Part shown: positions 34,609 to 43,441 of the stretch, in pieces | How the letters are laid out: each line of letters opens with the position of its first letter | Position numbering within the stretch: the stretch's first letter is position 1 | DNA from: an uncultured Hungatella sp. | GTDB taxonomy: Bacteria > Bacillota > Clostridia > Lachnospirales > Lachnospiraceae | DNA length: 64,000 nucleotides | Reading direction: 5' to 3' | NCBI GenBank assembly: GCA_910577935.1 | Contig: CAJTOT010000010.1 | Span: 33,847-97,846 of the forward strand | The notes under the pieces: model-generated | The model's database searches: none | Told to the model about the DNA's origin: nothing | The model's input: only the letters and a program-made list of their open reading frames with translations | Made by a program: the position numbers and the translations under genes

Positions 34609-36102
34609 TCAAAGTACCGACGCCGCTATGGACTGCAGCATAGATATCAGACTCCCCGGAAAACAGCCGAACAGAAGAGCCGCAGCAGCCAGCGCCGCAA
34701 TAGGAGCGAGCATCCATATGGACGGCTCCTTACCGGTCAGCTTCCTCTTCTGAATCTCCTCCCCCTTGAAATCATGTCCCGGGAAGAATCCCTGGATAGT
34801 CAGAGGCAGCAGGTAGCCTGCGGTGAGAAGGGCGCTGACCAGCAAAACCGCCGGTCCTGCCCAGGCCCACACTCCCGTTCCCGAGGAGAGGGCTCCCGAG
34901 GCCAGATACCATTTGCTGACAAATCCGCTTGCAGGCGGAATTCCTATGAGGGCCAGCGCCGCTGCAGTATAGCACGCCAGAGTCTTCGGCATCACCTGTC
35001 CCAGACCTCTCATCTGCTCCACCCTGGTCCAGCCGGTAGTCACGATGACGGCTCCCGCTGTCAGGAACAGAACGTTCTTGATCACGGAGTGGAAGACCAC
35101 ATGGGAGAGGGCTCCCACAAAGGCAGTCTGGTTCAGCATGCTCAGTCCGAAGAGGACATAGCTCACCTGGCTCACGGTAGAGTAGGCGAGGCGCTTTTTC
35201 ATCACCGGCTCCTTGTAGGCCAGCATGGACCCCATAAACACCGTGAGGAGGGTCAGGAGAATCCACGCATTCTGCACCCATGTGCCCCGAAGCCTGTCAG
35301 CGCCGATGACGTAGTACACAACCCTGATGATGGCCAGCACGCCCGCCTTTGTGATCAGCCCTGAAAGCACCGCGCTGGCGCAGGCAGGGGCCACAGGGTG
35401 GGCGGTGGGAAGCCAGCCGTGAAGAGGAAACATGCCTGCCTTGGCGCCGAAGCCCAGGATCATGCAGAAGGCGGAGATCAGAAACACTCCCTCCTTCCCC
35501 GCGAGAGCCCCGTCATTTAACACGCCTCCTGCCGTGAATGTCAGGCTCTCCGACACTCCCGCCAGGAAAAAGATTCCAAACAGCGCCAGAAAGGCGCCTG
35601 CCACAGAGTAAAACAGGTATTTGAGGCCTGCCCGCACCGCCTCCTTGCTGCGCTCATGGAGCACCAGAGGCAGAGACGTGAGGGTCATCAGCTCATAGAA
35701 CACATACAGGGTGATCAAGTTAGCGGAAAAATTCAGCCCCATGAGAACACCCACAGCGATGAGATAATACCCGAAAAACCGGTGTTCCTCCTCCTCGTGG
35801 GACATGTATGCCACAGAGTATATTCCCACCAGCAGCCACACCGATGCCGTCAGCATGGCAAACAGGCGGCTCACCCCGTCTGCATGCAGCCCGAGACTCA
35901 GCTGGTCCGTCAGCCTCAACATGGTCAGACCGCCGCCTGACATCACCGCCCACAAGGCCAGAGCAAATTCCAGCACAAGAACCATCACGGACAGACCTGT
36001 AAGATATTTCCGATTCTTCCGAAACACTTTCCCCGCCAGCACCACGATCCCCGCCGCGATAGGGCAGAGCATGGGCAGCAGCAATATCATATTTCCTTCC
36101 AT
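34609..36102 (-). CDS. MrpD-like proton-conducting antiporter subunit
   Basis: A 497-residue antiporter-like subunit, starting at 36100-36102 because AGGAGAAAACTT precedes that ATG. Seen: YVFYELMTLTSLPLVLHE (Glu) and GFGAKAGMFPLHGWLPTAHPVAPACASAVLSGLITKAG (Lys and signature), fourteen-helix pattern, and a charged C-terminal loop (HDFKGEEIQKRKLTGKE). Stop-to-start spacing to the next gene is 13 bases. Sequence is closer to the 744-residue subunit in its HPVAPA signature than to the 33060 gene. Confidence 0.9.
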   Translation of the reverse strand: MEGNMILLLPMLCPIAAGIVVLAGKVFRKNRKYLTGLSVMVLVLEFALALWAVMSGGGLTMLRLTDQLSLGLHADGVSRLFAMLTASVWLLVGIYSVAYMSHEEEEHRFFGYYLIAVGVLMGLNFSANLITLYVFYELMTLTSLPLVLHERSKEAVRAGLKYLFYSVAGAFLALFGIFFLAGVSESLTFTAGGVLNDGALAGKEGVFLISAFCMILGFGAKAGMFPLHGWLPTAHPVAPACASAVLSGLITKAGVLAIIRVVYYVIGADRLRGTWVQNAWILLTLLTVFMGSMLAYKEPVMKKRLAYSTVSQVSYVLFGLSMLNQTAFVGALSHVVFHSVIKNVLFLTAGAVIVTTGWTRVEQMRGLGQVMPKTLACYTAAALALIGIPPASGFVSKWYLASGALSSGTGVWAWAGPAVLLVSALLTAGYLLPLTIQGFFPGHDFKGEEIQKRKLTGKEPSIWMLAPIAALAAAALLFGCFPGSLISMLQSIAASVL

Positions 36103-36136
36103 AAGTTTTCTCCTAATATTGAATTCCAAACTGCGG

Positions 36137-37636
36137 TTACCCGAACATGGCCAGACCGTCTGTGATAGCCTGGACGATAGGCTGGGAGGACATTCCCAGC
36201 ACCAGGTTCACTGCGATAAAGCAGAGAATTGCCAGACGCAGATGCCAGGAGCTGCGCACCTTGACCTCCGATATGGGAGCGTCTTCAGGGCGCCGCCTGG
36301 AGTACAGGGTAATCACAAGCCGCAGGAAATAAACCGCGTTTAAAGTAGTGCTGACAGCCAGAACAATCAGGGTCGGCAGCATTTTGTGAGGGCTCTCCAG
36401 GGCCGATGTGGCAAACAAAAGTTTAGAGATAAACCCTGACAGCATGGGAAAACCTACCATGGACAGAGAACCTACGGTAAACCCGATTCCCGCCAGGGGA
36501 TTTCTGTAGCCCGCTCCCCGCAGGCTTATATAGTCTTTCTTATCCCCGGACGCCTCATAGAGGCCTACCGCGCTGATAAACAGAAGCGCCTTGGTGGCCG
36601 AGTGGGTGAAGATATGAAAGACGGCTGCCACCATGCCCGGCTGGGTTCCCAGCCCTATGCCCATGTAGATGTAGCCGATCTGGGCCACAGAAGAGTACGC
36701 CGTCATCCTCCTGGTGTCGGTCTCGTGGATAGCATGGAGAGAACCCATGACCATGCCCGTGATGCCGAAGACATACAGCACGTTGACCATCTGGCTTGAC
36801 ACCAGGTTGTCGTATCCCAGCACACGGTAAAAAATCTTGATGAGCAAAAAGATATATCCCTTGGATACCAGTCCTGAGAGCACTGCGCTGGCCGTGGGCG
36901 TCGCGTATCCGTAAGTATCCGGAATCCAGTAGTGGAAGGGATACAAACCGCTTTTGATGGCCAGGCCCACGCCTATGACCGCCATGATCACCAGCATGGG
37001 AATCCGGTAGTCTCCCGCTGCCGCCAGCGCTGCCACCGATTCTTTGGCCGGGCTCATCAGCAGATGCCCCGTGATGTCATACAAGATGCTCAGACCGATG
37101 AGAAACAGACCGGAGCCCAGCTGGCTCATGATCATATACCGGATAGCCGCCGACATGCTCCGGCCCTTCTGGCGGATCATGATCAGGCCGCAGCCTGCGA
37201 TGGTGTTGATCTCCACAAACACATAGGCCGTAAACAGGTCGTTGGTGTACACCAGCGCCAGAAGAGAACTGAGCATCAAATCGATCATGATGTAAAACAG
37301 GTTTAATTTTTTCTCCTCCACATCTTCGGCCGTGTGGTCCAGGCCGCCTAAAACCGCCAGGAACATGACCACGCCGAAGAACACGGCGGTGGCTCCCTCT
37401 AAGATTCCCGCCCGGATCTCGTTTCCCCACGGCGCGGGAAAGTGTCCCATCATGTATGTGTAGCTCTCCCCTGTCCTCAGACAGAAGAACAGCGTCCCGG
37501 CAGACAAAGCCGTGGTAACCGCGATCATCAGAAGGCTTAAGTTCCTCGCCTTCTTCCCCGGAAGAACCGACGACACGATGCCGGAAAACATGGCAAGTAT
37601 TATGGAGAAAAACGGAAAATTCTGCACGAAACTCAT
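36137..37636 (-). CDS. MrpD-like proton-conducting antiporter subunit
   Basis: A 499-residue subunit. Seen: FTAYVFVEINTIAGCGLIMIRQ with the conserved Glu, GLAIKSGLYPFHYWIPDTYGYATPTASAVLSGLVSKGYIFLLIK with the Lys and family signature, and SVAQIGYIYMGIGLG. This variant (ATPTASAVLSG) resembles MbhH/MrpD of hydrogenase-type Mrp complexes. The ribosome site AGGAGG precedes the ATG; the start overlaps the MrpC-like stop by four bases. Confidence 0.9.
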   Translation of the reverse strand: MSFVQNFPFFSIILAMFSGIVSSVLPGKKARNLSLLMIAVTTALSAGTLFFCLRTGESYTYMMGHFPAPWGNEIRAGILEGATAVFFGVVMFLAVLGGLDHTAEDVEEKKLNLFYIMIDLMLSSLLALVYTNDLFTAYVFVEINTIAGCGLIMIRQKGRSMSAAIRYMIMSQLGSGLFLIGLSILYDITGHLLMSPAKESVAALAAAGDYRIPMLVIMAVIGVGLAIKSGLYPFHYWIPDTYGYATPTASAVLSGLVSKGYIFLLIKIFYRVLGYDNLVSSQMVNVLYVFGITGMVMGSLHAIHETDTRRMTAYSSVAQIGYIYMGIGLGTQPGMVAAVFHIFTHSATKALLFISAVGLYEASGDKKDYISLRGAGYRNPLAGIGFTVGSLSMVGFPMLSGFISKLLFATSALESPHKMLPTLIVLAVSTTLNAVYFLRLVITLYSRRRPEDAPISEVKVRSSWHLRLAILCFIAVNLVLGMSSQPIVQAITDGLAMFG

Positions 37637-38010
37637 GTCTGTTCCTCCTCTTTTGCCAGTATAAGGATCTCATCCAGATCCAGAGAATGATACCGCTCAT
37701 AAAGACGGATAGTCAGAGACAGCATAAGCGCCGTGGTGCTGACGCTGACCACGATGCCGGTGAGCACAAGGCCGCTGGGCACCGGGTTGATGTAGGCGCT
37801 TACCTCCTGGACACCGTCCGCCACGATGGGCACCGCCCGCCCTGTGATATACCCCTTTGAGGCGAGAAACAGATAGGTGGCGGTATCCATGATATTCATC
37901 CCCATGATCTTTTTAATCAGGTTCCGGTGGAGCAGAAGTATGGTAAATCCCACACCGAACAGAATAACCGCCGCTGTTTCTTCTATATTTAATGACAGAT
38001 GCTGTATCAT
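37633..38010 (-). CDS. mrpC: MrpC/NuoK-type subunit
   Basis: A 125-residue membrane protein with three helices: IEETAAVILFGVGFTILLLHRNLIKKIMG, the YINPVPSGLVLTGIVVSVSTTALMLSL segment containing the PxPxxLVLTGIVV signature of MrpC/NuoK, and one between. Start at 38008-38010 was chosen because GGAGG lies eight bases upstream; the frame extends to 38079 without a ribosome site. It lies between the MnhB-like and MrpD-like genes, as in Mrp operons. Confidence 0.9.
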   Translation of the reverse strand: MIQHLSLNIEETAAVILFGVGFTILLLHRNLIKKIMGMNIMDTATYLFLASKGYITGRAVPIVADGVQEVSAYINPVPSGLVLTGIVVSVSTTALMLSLTIRLYERYHSLDLDEILILAKEEEQT

Positions 38011-38011
38011 A

Positions 38012-39010
38012 TCACATGCCTCCTTTCCGGAACAGGGTATAGAAGGCGTACATGGTACATGCCACCACCAGGCCCACACAGATATTCAGGGGCAGGATCA
38101 GCCCGCTGCTCAGGATCGCTCCCGGAGTTCCGGTGGGGATTCCGCTTTCCAGGTGATTGGCCCCTGTGAAAAAGGAATAGCTTTTCGCCAGACAGTAGAA
38201 TGTCAAAGCGCACAGAGTCGTTCTCCGGTACACCTTCTCGGTAAACAGCCGGCTCATTTTCCCGTATCCGTAAGCATTGAGATACAGGATGAGACCGGAG
38301 CCGAGGACCGCGCCGCCGGAAAATCCCCCTCCGGGAGACAGGTGTCCGTTGAGCACAATGTAGATTCCGAAAATCATGATGACAGGCACCAGAACGCAGG
38401 CGCACTTCTGAAGGATAATATCATCCTTCGGCTCAAAGAGGCGGTCGTCGCTCTCCGCTATCATCTTTTTAATATTGTCATTCTTGCTGTCCGCGTCCAG
38501 CCGGAGAAGCACCAGGACACAGCAGGAGGCGATAAACAGCACACAGGACTCGCCGAAGGTGTCGAAGGCGCGGTAATCCAGGATCATCCCCGTGACAATA
38601 TTCACCGCCCCTGTTTCCTGGAGCCCCTTCTCGATATACCTGGCGGCGACCTCGTTGTTGGCAGGGTTATCTGCGCCCCCCGTGACAGGCAGCGCCGCGA
38701 TGGTCCACAGAAGCACGGATATGATGGCGAGGCAGAGGATCACCGACATGATCTTGTAAAATTTCTGAAAATTCCGGATTCCTCTGGCCTTCATGATCTC
38801 CGTCTTGTCGGCGTGCTCGGCGGAAAGGCGGGCCAACTCCTCGTCGTAGGCCTTCCGAAGAGCGAAGTTCTTCCGCCTCTCCCTCATCTGTCCCTCCATA
38901 ACCGCCGGGATGGCCTCCATCCCGGTGCTTAAGGGGTCCGTCTCCCCGTCCACCCACTTTTTAAATTTCAGCCAGCGGCTGGTCTCGTAGTTATCCTTCC
39001 TCCTGCTCAT
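38012..39010 (-). CDS. MrpA-tail/MrpB fusion subunit (MbhE+MbhF-like)
   Basis: A 332-residue protein. Residues 1-80 are a charged soluble region (RKDNYETSRWLKFKKWVDGET, helical RRKNFALRKAYDEELARLSAEH) not usual in MrpB. Next come a membrane helix and the block KGLQETGAVNIVTGMILDYRAFDTFGE, which corresponds to the C-terminal end of MrpA (MbhE). The MnhB domain follows (YIVLNGHLSPGGGFSGGAVLGSG). The fusion joins two subunits that are separate in archaeal MBH. It overlaps the DUF4040 gene by 20 bases. Confidence 0.87.
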   Translation of the reverse strand: MSRRKDNYETSRWLKFKKWVDGETDPLSTGMEAIPAVMEGQMRERRKNFALRKAYDEELARLSAEHADKTEIMKARGIRNFQKFYKIMSVILCLAIISVLLWTIAALPVTGGADNPANNEVAARYIEKGLQETGAVNIVTGMILDYRAFDTFGESCVLFIASCCVLVLLRLDADSKNDNIKKMIAESDDRLFEPKDDIILQKCACVLVPVIMIFGIYIVLNGHLSPGGGFSGGAVLGSGLILYLNAYGYGKMSRLFTEKVYRRTTLCALTFYCLAKSYSFFTGANHLESGIPTGTPGAILSSGLILPLNICVGLVVACTMYAFYTLFRKGGM

Positions 39011-39257
39011 TCTGCTCCTCCTTCCTGATGGCCCTGATCTTTTTCAAGGTCAGGAAAAACAGAATACTGGTGACGCCGGCTCCCACTGCCGCCTCCGTGA
39101 TGGCCAGGTCCGGAGACTGCAAAATCATCCAGATCACACACATCAGAAGACTGTAGGACATAAATATGATGATTGAGGTCAGCAGATCTTTCGTAAATGC
39201 CACTGACATTGCGCACACGATCAGGCACAGCAAAAGAATACATTCAAACAGTCTCAT
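38991..39257 (-). CDS. DUF4040 (MbhD-like) subunit
   Basis: An 88-residue protein of three membrane helices with SPDLAITEAAVGAGVTSILFFLTLKKI, the signature of DUF4040, the MrpA internal segment found as MbhD in hydrogenase-type complexes. Its last residues are charged (KEEQNEQEEG). It overlaps both neighbours (mrpG by four bases). Confidence 0.88.
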   Translation of the reverse strand: MRLFECILLLCLIVCAMSVAFTKDLLTSIIIFMSYSLLMCVIWMILQSPDLAITEAAVGAGVTSILFFLTLKKIRAIRKEEQNEQEEG

Positions 39258-39667
39258 CTGCCCTTTCCTCCCTTTTTCCTTTTCTTATCAGGAACCTCCT
39301 TAAGCTTGCTGGGAGCATCTTCCATTGTCACCCGGATTCCGTTGTTCTTCTCCAGAACGGATATCTCCCCGAGCTGTTCGTCGGTCATGGCTTCCAGACG
39401 GCTTATCATATGGCCGGACACCGGAGAGGCGATCCAGAAAAACACGATCACTATGGAAAGTTTTAAAGAATCCATGGAAAACCCTCTCATGATGATCAGG
39501 CTCAAGATGACAAACAGAATTCCCAGGGTATCTCCCAGGGCCGCCGCGTGCATGCGGTTCAGCGCGTGGCGGAACCGGTTGACCCCGAACACCGCAGATA
39601 TCATAAATACCAGGCCCAGAATCATACACGCTGCCGCGGCGGCAAAACGAATCCATGCTCCTGTCAT
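39254..39667 (-). CDS. mrpG: MrpG subunit
   Basis: The protein has 137 residues and three membrane helices. RFRHALNRMHAAALGDTLGILFVILSL contains the MrpG signature (R-H-A-x-TxG), with IVIVFFWIASPVSGHMISRLE after it. The hydrophilic C-terminus is longer than usual. Overlaps mrpF and the DUF4040 gene by four bases each, as typical for a tightly packed Mrp operon. Confidence 0.92.
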   Translation of the reverse strand: MTGAWIRFAAAAACMILGLVFMISAVFGVNRFRHALNRMHAAALGDTLGILFVILSLIIMRGFSMDSLKLSIVIVFFWIASPVSGHMISRLEAMTDEQLGEISVLEKNNGIRVTMEDAPSKLKEVPDKKRKKGGKGR

Positions 39668-40038
39668 GGCTGCACCTCCTTTTCCTCTGTCATCTCCACG
39701 CCCTGCTTGCTCAGATTGTCCTCGATGGCTCCCAGGTCAGCCTTCATGTGCTTCCTCTGAAGATATACTCCCGTGTAGACCTTGCACAGCACCACCACGC
39801 CGAGGAAGCTGATCATGGCGTAGATCAGGCACACGTCCGCCAGATAATTTTCGTCCAGCCACACAGAAAAAATGGCAGTAATCATAATGATCATGGTGCC
39901 GATCATGTTCACCGCTATGATGCGGTCAGAGATTCCCGGCCCCAGTATGGAACGGATGATGCTCAAAATGATCATCGCCGCCAGTATCAGCACCCCGGCT
40001 GTCATCAGAACATCATATGCCTGCTGTATTAGCTCCAT
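39664..40038 (-). CDS. mrpF: MrpF subunit
   Basis: Encodes 124 residues and three helices: VLMTAGVLILAAMIILSIIRSILGPGISDRIIAVNMIGTM contains the GPxxxDRxxAxN signature of MrpF. The last 30 residues form a charged cytoplasmic tail (KHMKADLGAIEDNLSKQGVEM). Overlaps mrpE by ten bases. Confidence 0.92.
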   Translation of the reverse strand: MELIQQAYDVLMTAGVLILAAMIILSIIRSILGPGISDRIIAVNMIGTMIIMITAIFSVWLDENYLADVCLIYAMISFLGVVVLCKVYTGVYLQRKHMKADLGAIEDNLSKQGVEMTEEKEVQP

Positions 40039-40505
40039 TTCTCTTCCTCCGCCTCCATTTCCTTCAGCAATTCCACAAACACAGAATCCTCAACCCCGTC
40101 TGCCAGCTCCTGGTCAAGACAGTGGACGCAGAATCTGTCCCCCTCCACCGACACGGTGATGGTTCCCGGTGTCAGGGTGATGGAGTTGGCCAAAAGCATC
40201 TTTGCCGTACCTGTCCGGAAGTTGGTGTCAAAATACACAAAAGCCGGTTCCGGCTGCAGCTCCGGGGAATAGATGAGCTTGAAGACACTCACGTTGGCCT
40301 TCACGATCTCTTTCACCAGAACCCAAAAATATCTGACAAACAGCGGCGCCAGATGGAACAGCAGGATCTCTTTGCGGATATTGTAATCTAAAAATCTGCA
40401 CATAAACCAGAACAGCACCGCCGATATCACGATTCCGAAGATGAGGATTTCCAGTGTCACCTTGCCGTTTAGGATCAGCCATACTGCCAGAAACAATAGA
40501 TACAT
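40029..40505 (-). CDS. mrpE: MrpE subunit
   Basis: A 158-residue protein, first gene of the operon. Two N-terminal helices (YLLFLAVWLILNG; ILIFGIVISAVLFWFMCRFL), then the soluble MrpE domain with FVYFDTNFRTGTAKMLLANSITLTPGTITVSVEGDRFCVHCLD, an excellent match to the family. AAAGGGGGAAGTCT provides the ribosome site and a consensus promoter lies at 40560-40588. Confidence 0.94.
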   Translation of the reverse strand: MYLLFLAVWLILNGKVTLEILIFGIVISAVLFWFMCRFLDYNIRKEILLFHLAPLFVRYFWVLVKEIVKANVSVFKLIYSPELQPEPAFVYFDTNFRTGTAKMLLANSITLTPGTITVSVEGDRFCVHCLDQELADGVEDSVFVELLKEMEAEEEKWS

Positions 40506-40559
40506 AGACTTCCCCCTTTCTATTTATAAAAAAAATATAAACATTACGCTGCGAACTGT

Positions 40560-40588
40560 ATTATACAGCTGTTTTTAAATAAATACAA
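40560..40588 (-). promoter_or_regulatory. Promoter of the Mrp/MBH-like operon
   Basis: Minus strand TTGTAT (40583-40588), 17-base spacer, TATAAT (40560-40565), about 50 bases before the mrpE ATG. Confidence 0.75.
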
Positions 40589-40718
40589 GAACGCATCTCC
40601 AATTCGTGGGGTTTTTTATCACAATTTTGTCAGTATTTATCAAACCATTCAAGAAAATACCACAATCAATCTGACAAATTCTGTCGCTGACACATGTTTC
40701 TGAATACTCCGGGAAGCC

Positions 40719-40746
40719 AAAAAGCCGGCGTCATCTGCCGGCTTCC
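40719..40746 (-). terminator. Terminator overlapping the dctP remnant stop
   Basis: Minus strand GCCGGC-AGATGAC-GCCGGC followed by TTTTT; the TGA stop of the dctP remnant lies in the loop. Confidence 0.8.
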
Positions 40747-40966
40747 AAAATTTTTTCTATAATATCCATGTATTCACTGCAGTACTCTCCGTAGACAGGC
40801 AGCATTGCCTCCCTGAATCGGGCTTTTTCCTCTGCCGAGAACTCTGTCACCTGGCAGCCTGCCCGGCGCACCCGCTTCTCCGACTCGTAAATCTGCTTCT
40901 CCCACACCTCTCTCTCGTAGATTGCCGACTCCCTGGCGCACTCTCTGATGATCTCCTGAAATAGTT
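40731..40966 (-). pseudogene. dctP: 3' remnant of TRAP transporter substrate-binding gene dctP
   Basis: In the frame ending at TGA 40731-40733 the last 75 or so codons read FQEIIRECARESAIYERE, VWEKQIYESEKRVRRAG, CQVTEFSAEEKARFREA and LPVYGEYCSEYMDIIEKI. This is the characteristic C-terminal end of DctP periplasmic-type binding proteins. It has no start: upstream of about 40964 the sequence becomes the AraC domain of the response regulator, in another frame. About three quarters of dctP is therefore missing, by deletion. YesM/YesN pairs next to TRAP transporters are common in Lachnospiraceae (memory), which fits this arrangement. Confidence 0.8.
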
Positions 40967-41683
40967 GGAATCCGGATAGCCCACAGCCTTTCCCACATCC
41001 TTGACATTAACCGTGGGCTCCATCAGCTGCCGTTTCGCCTCCTTCACCCGGTACTCAGTGAGATACGCCGTAAAATTCTTGCTGAAACACTGTTTAAATA
41101 ATTTGCAGAAATAAGCTTCCGAATAATTCATTTTTCTCGCCAGGTCCTGCATTGAGATATCATACATATAATTTTCCTGAATATGCTTATAGATCAGCTC
41201 TGCCACTTTGCCGATGCGCACGTTGCCGAACTCCTCTGTCTCCTCTCCAGGCTGCCCCTCCTCCTTCTGGTCCGGCTCTCTGTCATGGGATCTGCTCACG
41301 TTCTCCCGCTCCTCCGACAGACGGATCGCCTCCTCCAGGACGAGCATCAGCTCCTCCTCGTCGTAGGGTTTCAGCAGATAATCCAGAGCCCGCACGGTTA
41401 TGGCCGTCCTGGCATAGGAAAATTCGTCAAACGCCGTGAGAAAAATGATGCTGCAGTTCTTGTCCTTCTCCCGAATCTTTTTCGCCGCCTCCATCCCGTT
41501 GATCCCCGGCATCTCGATATCCAAAATCGCGATCTGTATCTTTTCCCTCTCATAGATCTCCAGGGCCTCTCTGCCGTTGGCGGCCTGAAAAATCTCACAC
41601 CGGTCCTTCAGGTTCTCATAGAGCGTCTGATGCAGCACGGTTCTCTCTATCATCTCGTCATCTGCTATCAACACCCGATACAT
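40847..41683 (-). pseudogene. YesN-type response regulator, C-terminus replaced by deletion
   Basis: Starts at ATG 41681-41683 (GGAGGAGAGGC upstream). The receiver domain is intact: IADDE acidic pair, phospho-acceptor Asp55 in AILDIEMPG, Lys105 in YLLKPYDEE. A linker and an AraC-type DNA-binding domain follow, which is normal up to VGYPDSNYF in the second helix-turn-helix. After that the frame reads about 37 unrelated Ser/Arg-rich residues, because the DNA switches to dctP sequence out of frame at about 40955-40966. The last AraC helices (F-x-R-x-F-K-K ... P-x-x-Y-R) are lost, so DNA binding is probably impaired. The kinase gene overlaps its start by 16 bases. Confidence 0.82.
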
Positions 41684-43193
41684 GCCTCTCCTCCCCCTCT
41701 CTCCTGATTCTGCGGAATCCACATCTGAACCACCGTCCCCCGCCCTTCTGCGCTGAAGATCTTCACACAGCCGTCCTTGTACATAGTATGTACTCTCCTG
41801 TATATATTCCCCAGGCCGATGCCTGTTCTGGAAGTTCTTTTGCCCTTCATGCGGCTTATCTTCAGATCCCGGCTTAATTTCTCGTACTGCTCGGCGCTCA
41901 TTCCCACTCCTGTATCCGCCACGGATATAATCGCATACATCCCCTCCTGCCAGGCTCTGAGGAACACTTTTCCCCCTGCTCTTTTTTGGCAATGCCGTGG
42001 ATGACCGCATTCTCCACCAGGGGCTGGAGAGTAAAGGCGGGAATCATCACGGCTCCTGAGTCCAGCTCCAGTTTATGCTCATAGACTACACGCCCGCCAA
42101 AACGCATCTGCTGAATAAACATATAGTCCTCCACCACTTTCAGCTCCTTCTCCAGCATGACAATCTGATCCGACATCTTCAGATTGTAGCGGAACAGGCT
42201 GCTCAGGCTGCTGATCATCTGGTCTGTCGTCTGCGCCTTTTCCAGCTTCGCCATGCCCGAGATGGTATTCAGGGTATTAAAAAGAAAATGAGGGTTGATC
42301 TGGCTTTTCAGGAGCTCCAGCCGGGCTGCCTCCAGCTGCTTTTCCGTCTCCACTCTCTCCATCTCTTCCTTATAGAGAAGCTCCGCAATCTCACTGTTCT
42401 TTTTCAGAGTATTAATATACCCTTCCGTGGCACGTTTCATCTTGTTAAAAGACTTTACCAGATCCCCCATCTCATCTCTGTTGTCCACCCTCAAGTCCGG
42501 CACGCTGAAATCATATTCTGCAATCTTTCGGCTGCTCTCCGCCAGAAGTACCATAGGTCTCACCAAAGTTCCAGAAAGAACTCTGGTAAGCACCATGGTC
42601 ACTGCCAGCACCGCGGCGGAAAATCCGATAATCCCATACCGCATCCGATATACAAGAGGCAGTTTTTCCAGATAACTGGAGTTGCCTGCTTTGAGAGTGA
42701 CCTGGACAAGGCGCCTGGCATAAGTCTGCAGATAGGTCTGCATCTCATAAACTTCATAAAGGCTGGAAATGTACATTTCATCTCGGCTGTCCATCTCAAG
42801 AAGCCTGTCCCTCTTATCGCTGTAATTCTCATACCCGTTTTTTATATTCCAGGTCCTGGCAAACCGCTCGCTCCCGATCTGTTCATATCCAAAGGGCAGA
42901 GCCTCCAGACACTGTTTTGTCTTGGCGCAGGACTGCTTATAATCTGCCATGTTTTCTTCGCTTCTGTCCCGCACATAGAAAGCGAATGTTCTGCTTTCCT
43001 CCTCCATGGCCTCCTGAAAATCATGGCACCGCGAATTATCGTCCAGAATCAGTTTAAAATTATCCGCCACGATATTTATGGCTACAATGTTGATGATTAC
43101 GGAAAGCCCCACAACAAAAGCAAGCATGACGGCAAATATCCCCAGCTTTTTCTTCAGCGATATTCCCATCCAGATCGTCCTGATTTTTTTCAT
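41668..43193 (-). pseudogene. YesM-type sensor histidine kinase with -1 frameshift
   Basis: Start ATG 43191-43193 with GGAAG six bases upstream. Seen in the first frame: two membrane helices flanking an extracellular sensor, a HAMP-like region, coiled linker, and SQINPHFLFNTLNTISGM with the phospho-acceptor His. The ATPase N-box is in FTLQPLVENAVIHGIAKKEQG. At about 41968-41975 the frame breaks; the other frame continues perfectly with KVFLRAWQEGMYAIISVADTGVGMS and TGIGLGNIYRRVH to a stop at 41668. Adding one G to the GGGG run restores a full kinase of about 510 residues. Either a genuine mutation or a sequencing error in a homopolymer. Confidence 0.82.
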
Positions 43194-43281
43194 CACAGCT
43201 TCCTTTCCCTGCAGCCCTTCTGATTCCAGGCTGCCGTGCCCCGTTTTCCCACAGCCCCCGACACGATTCTACCATGGTCCG

Positions 43282-43323
43282 CAAAAAAAGAAACGCTGGA
43301 TCTGTAAATGCTGCCAGCGTTTT
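43282..43323 (-). terminator. Terminator of the lar operon
   Basis: Minus strand AACGCTGG pairs with CCAGCGTT around a loop of about 15 and is followed by CTTTTTTT. It lies about 120 bases past the larC stop. A second hairpin (GGCAGGCCG/CGGCCTGCC, 43333-43374) without T-run lies just upstream of it. Confidence 0.82.
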
Positions 43324-43441
43324 CTTACGGTCGGCAGGCCGAAACCTTCCCTTGGGAAACCCGCGGCCTGCCAGACAGTTGCCTTATTTCTATAGTGAAT
43401 GCCAAAACTAAAAAATTTTGCCGCTCACTGTAAATCAATGA

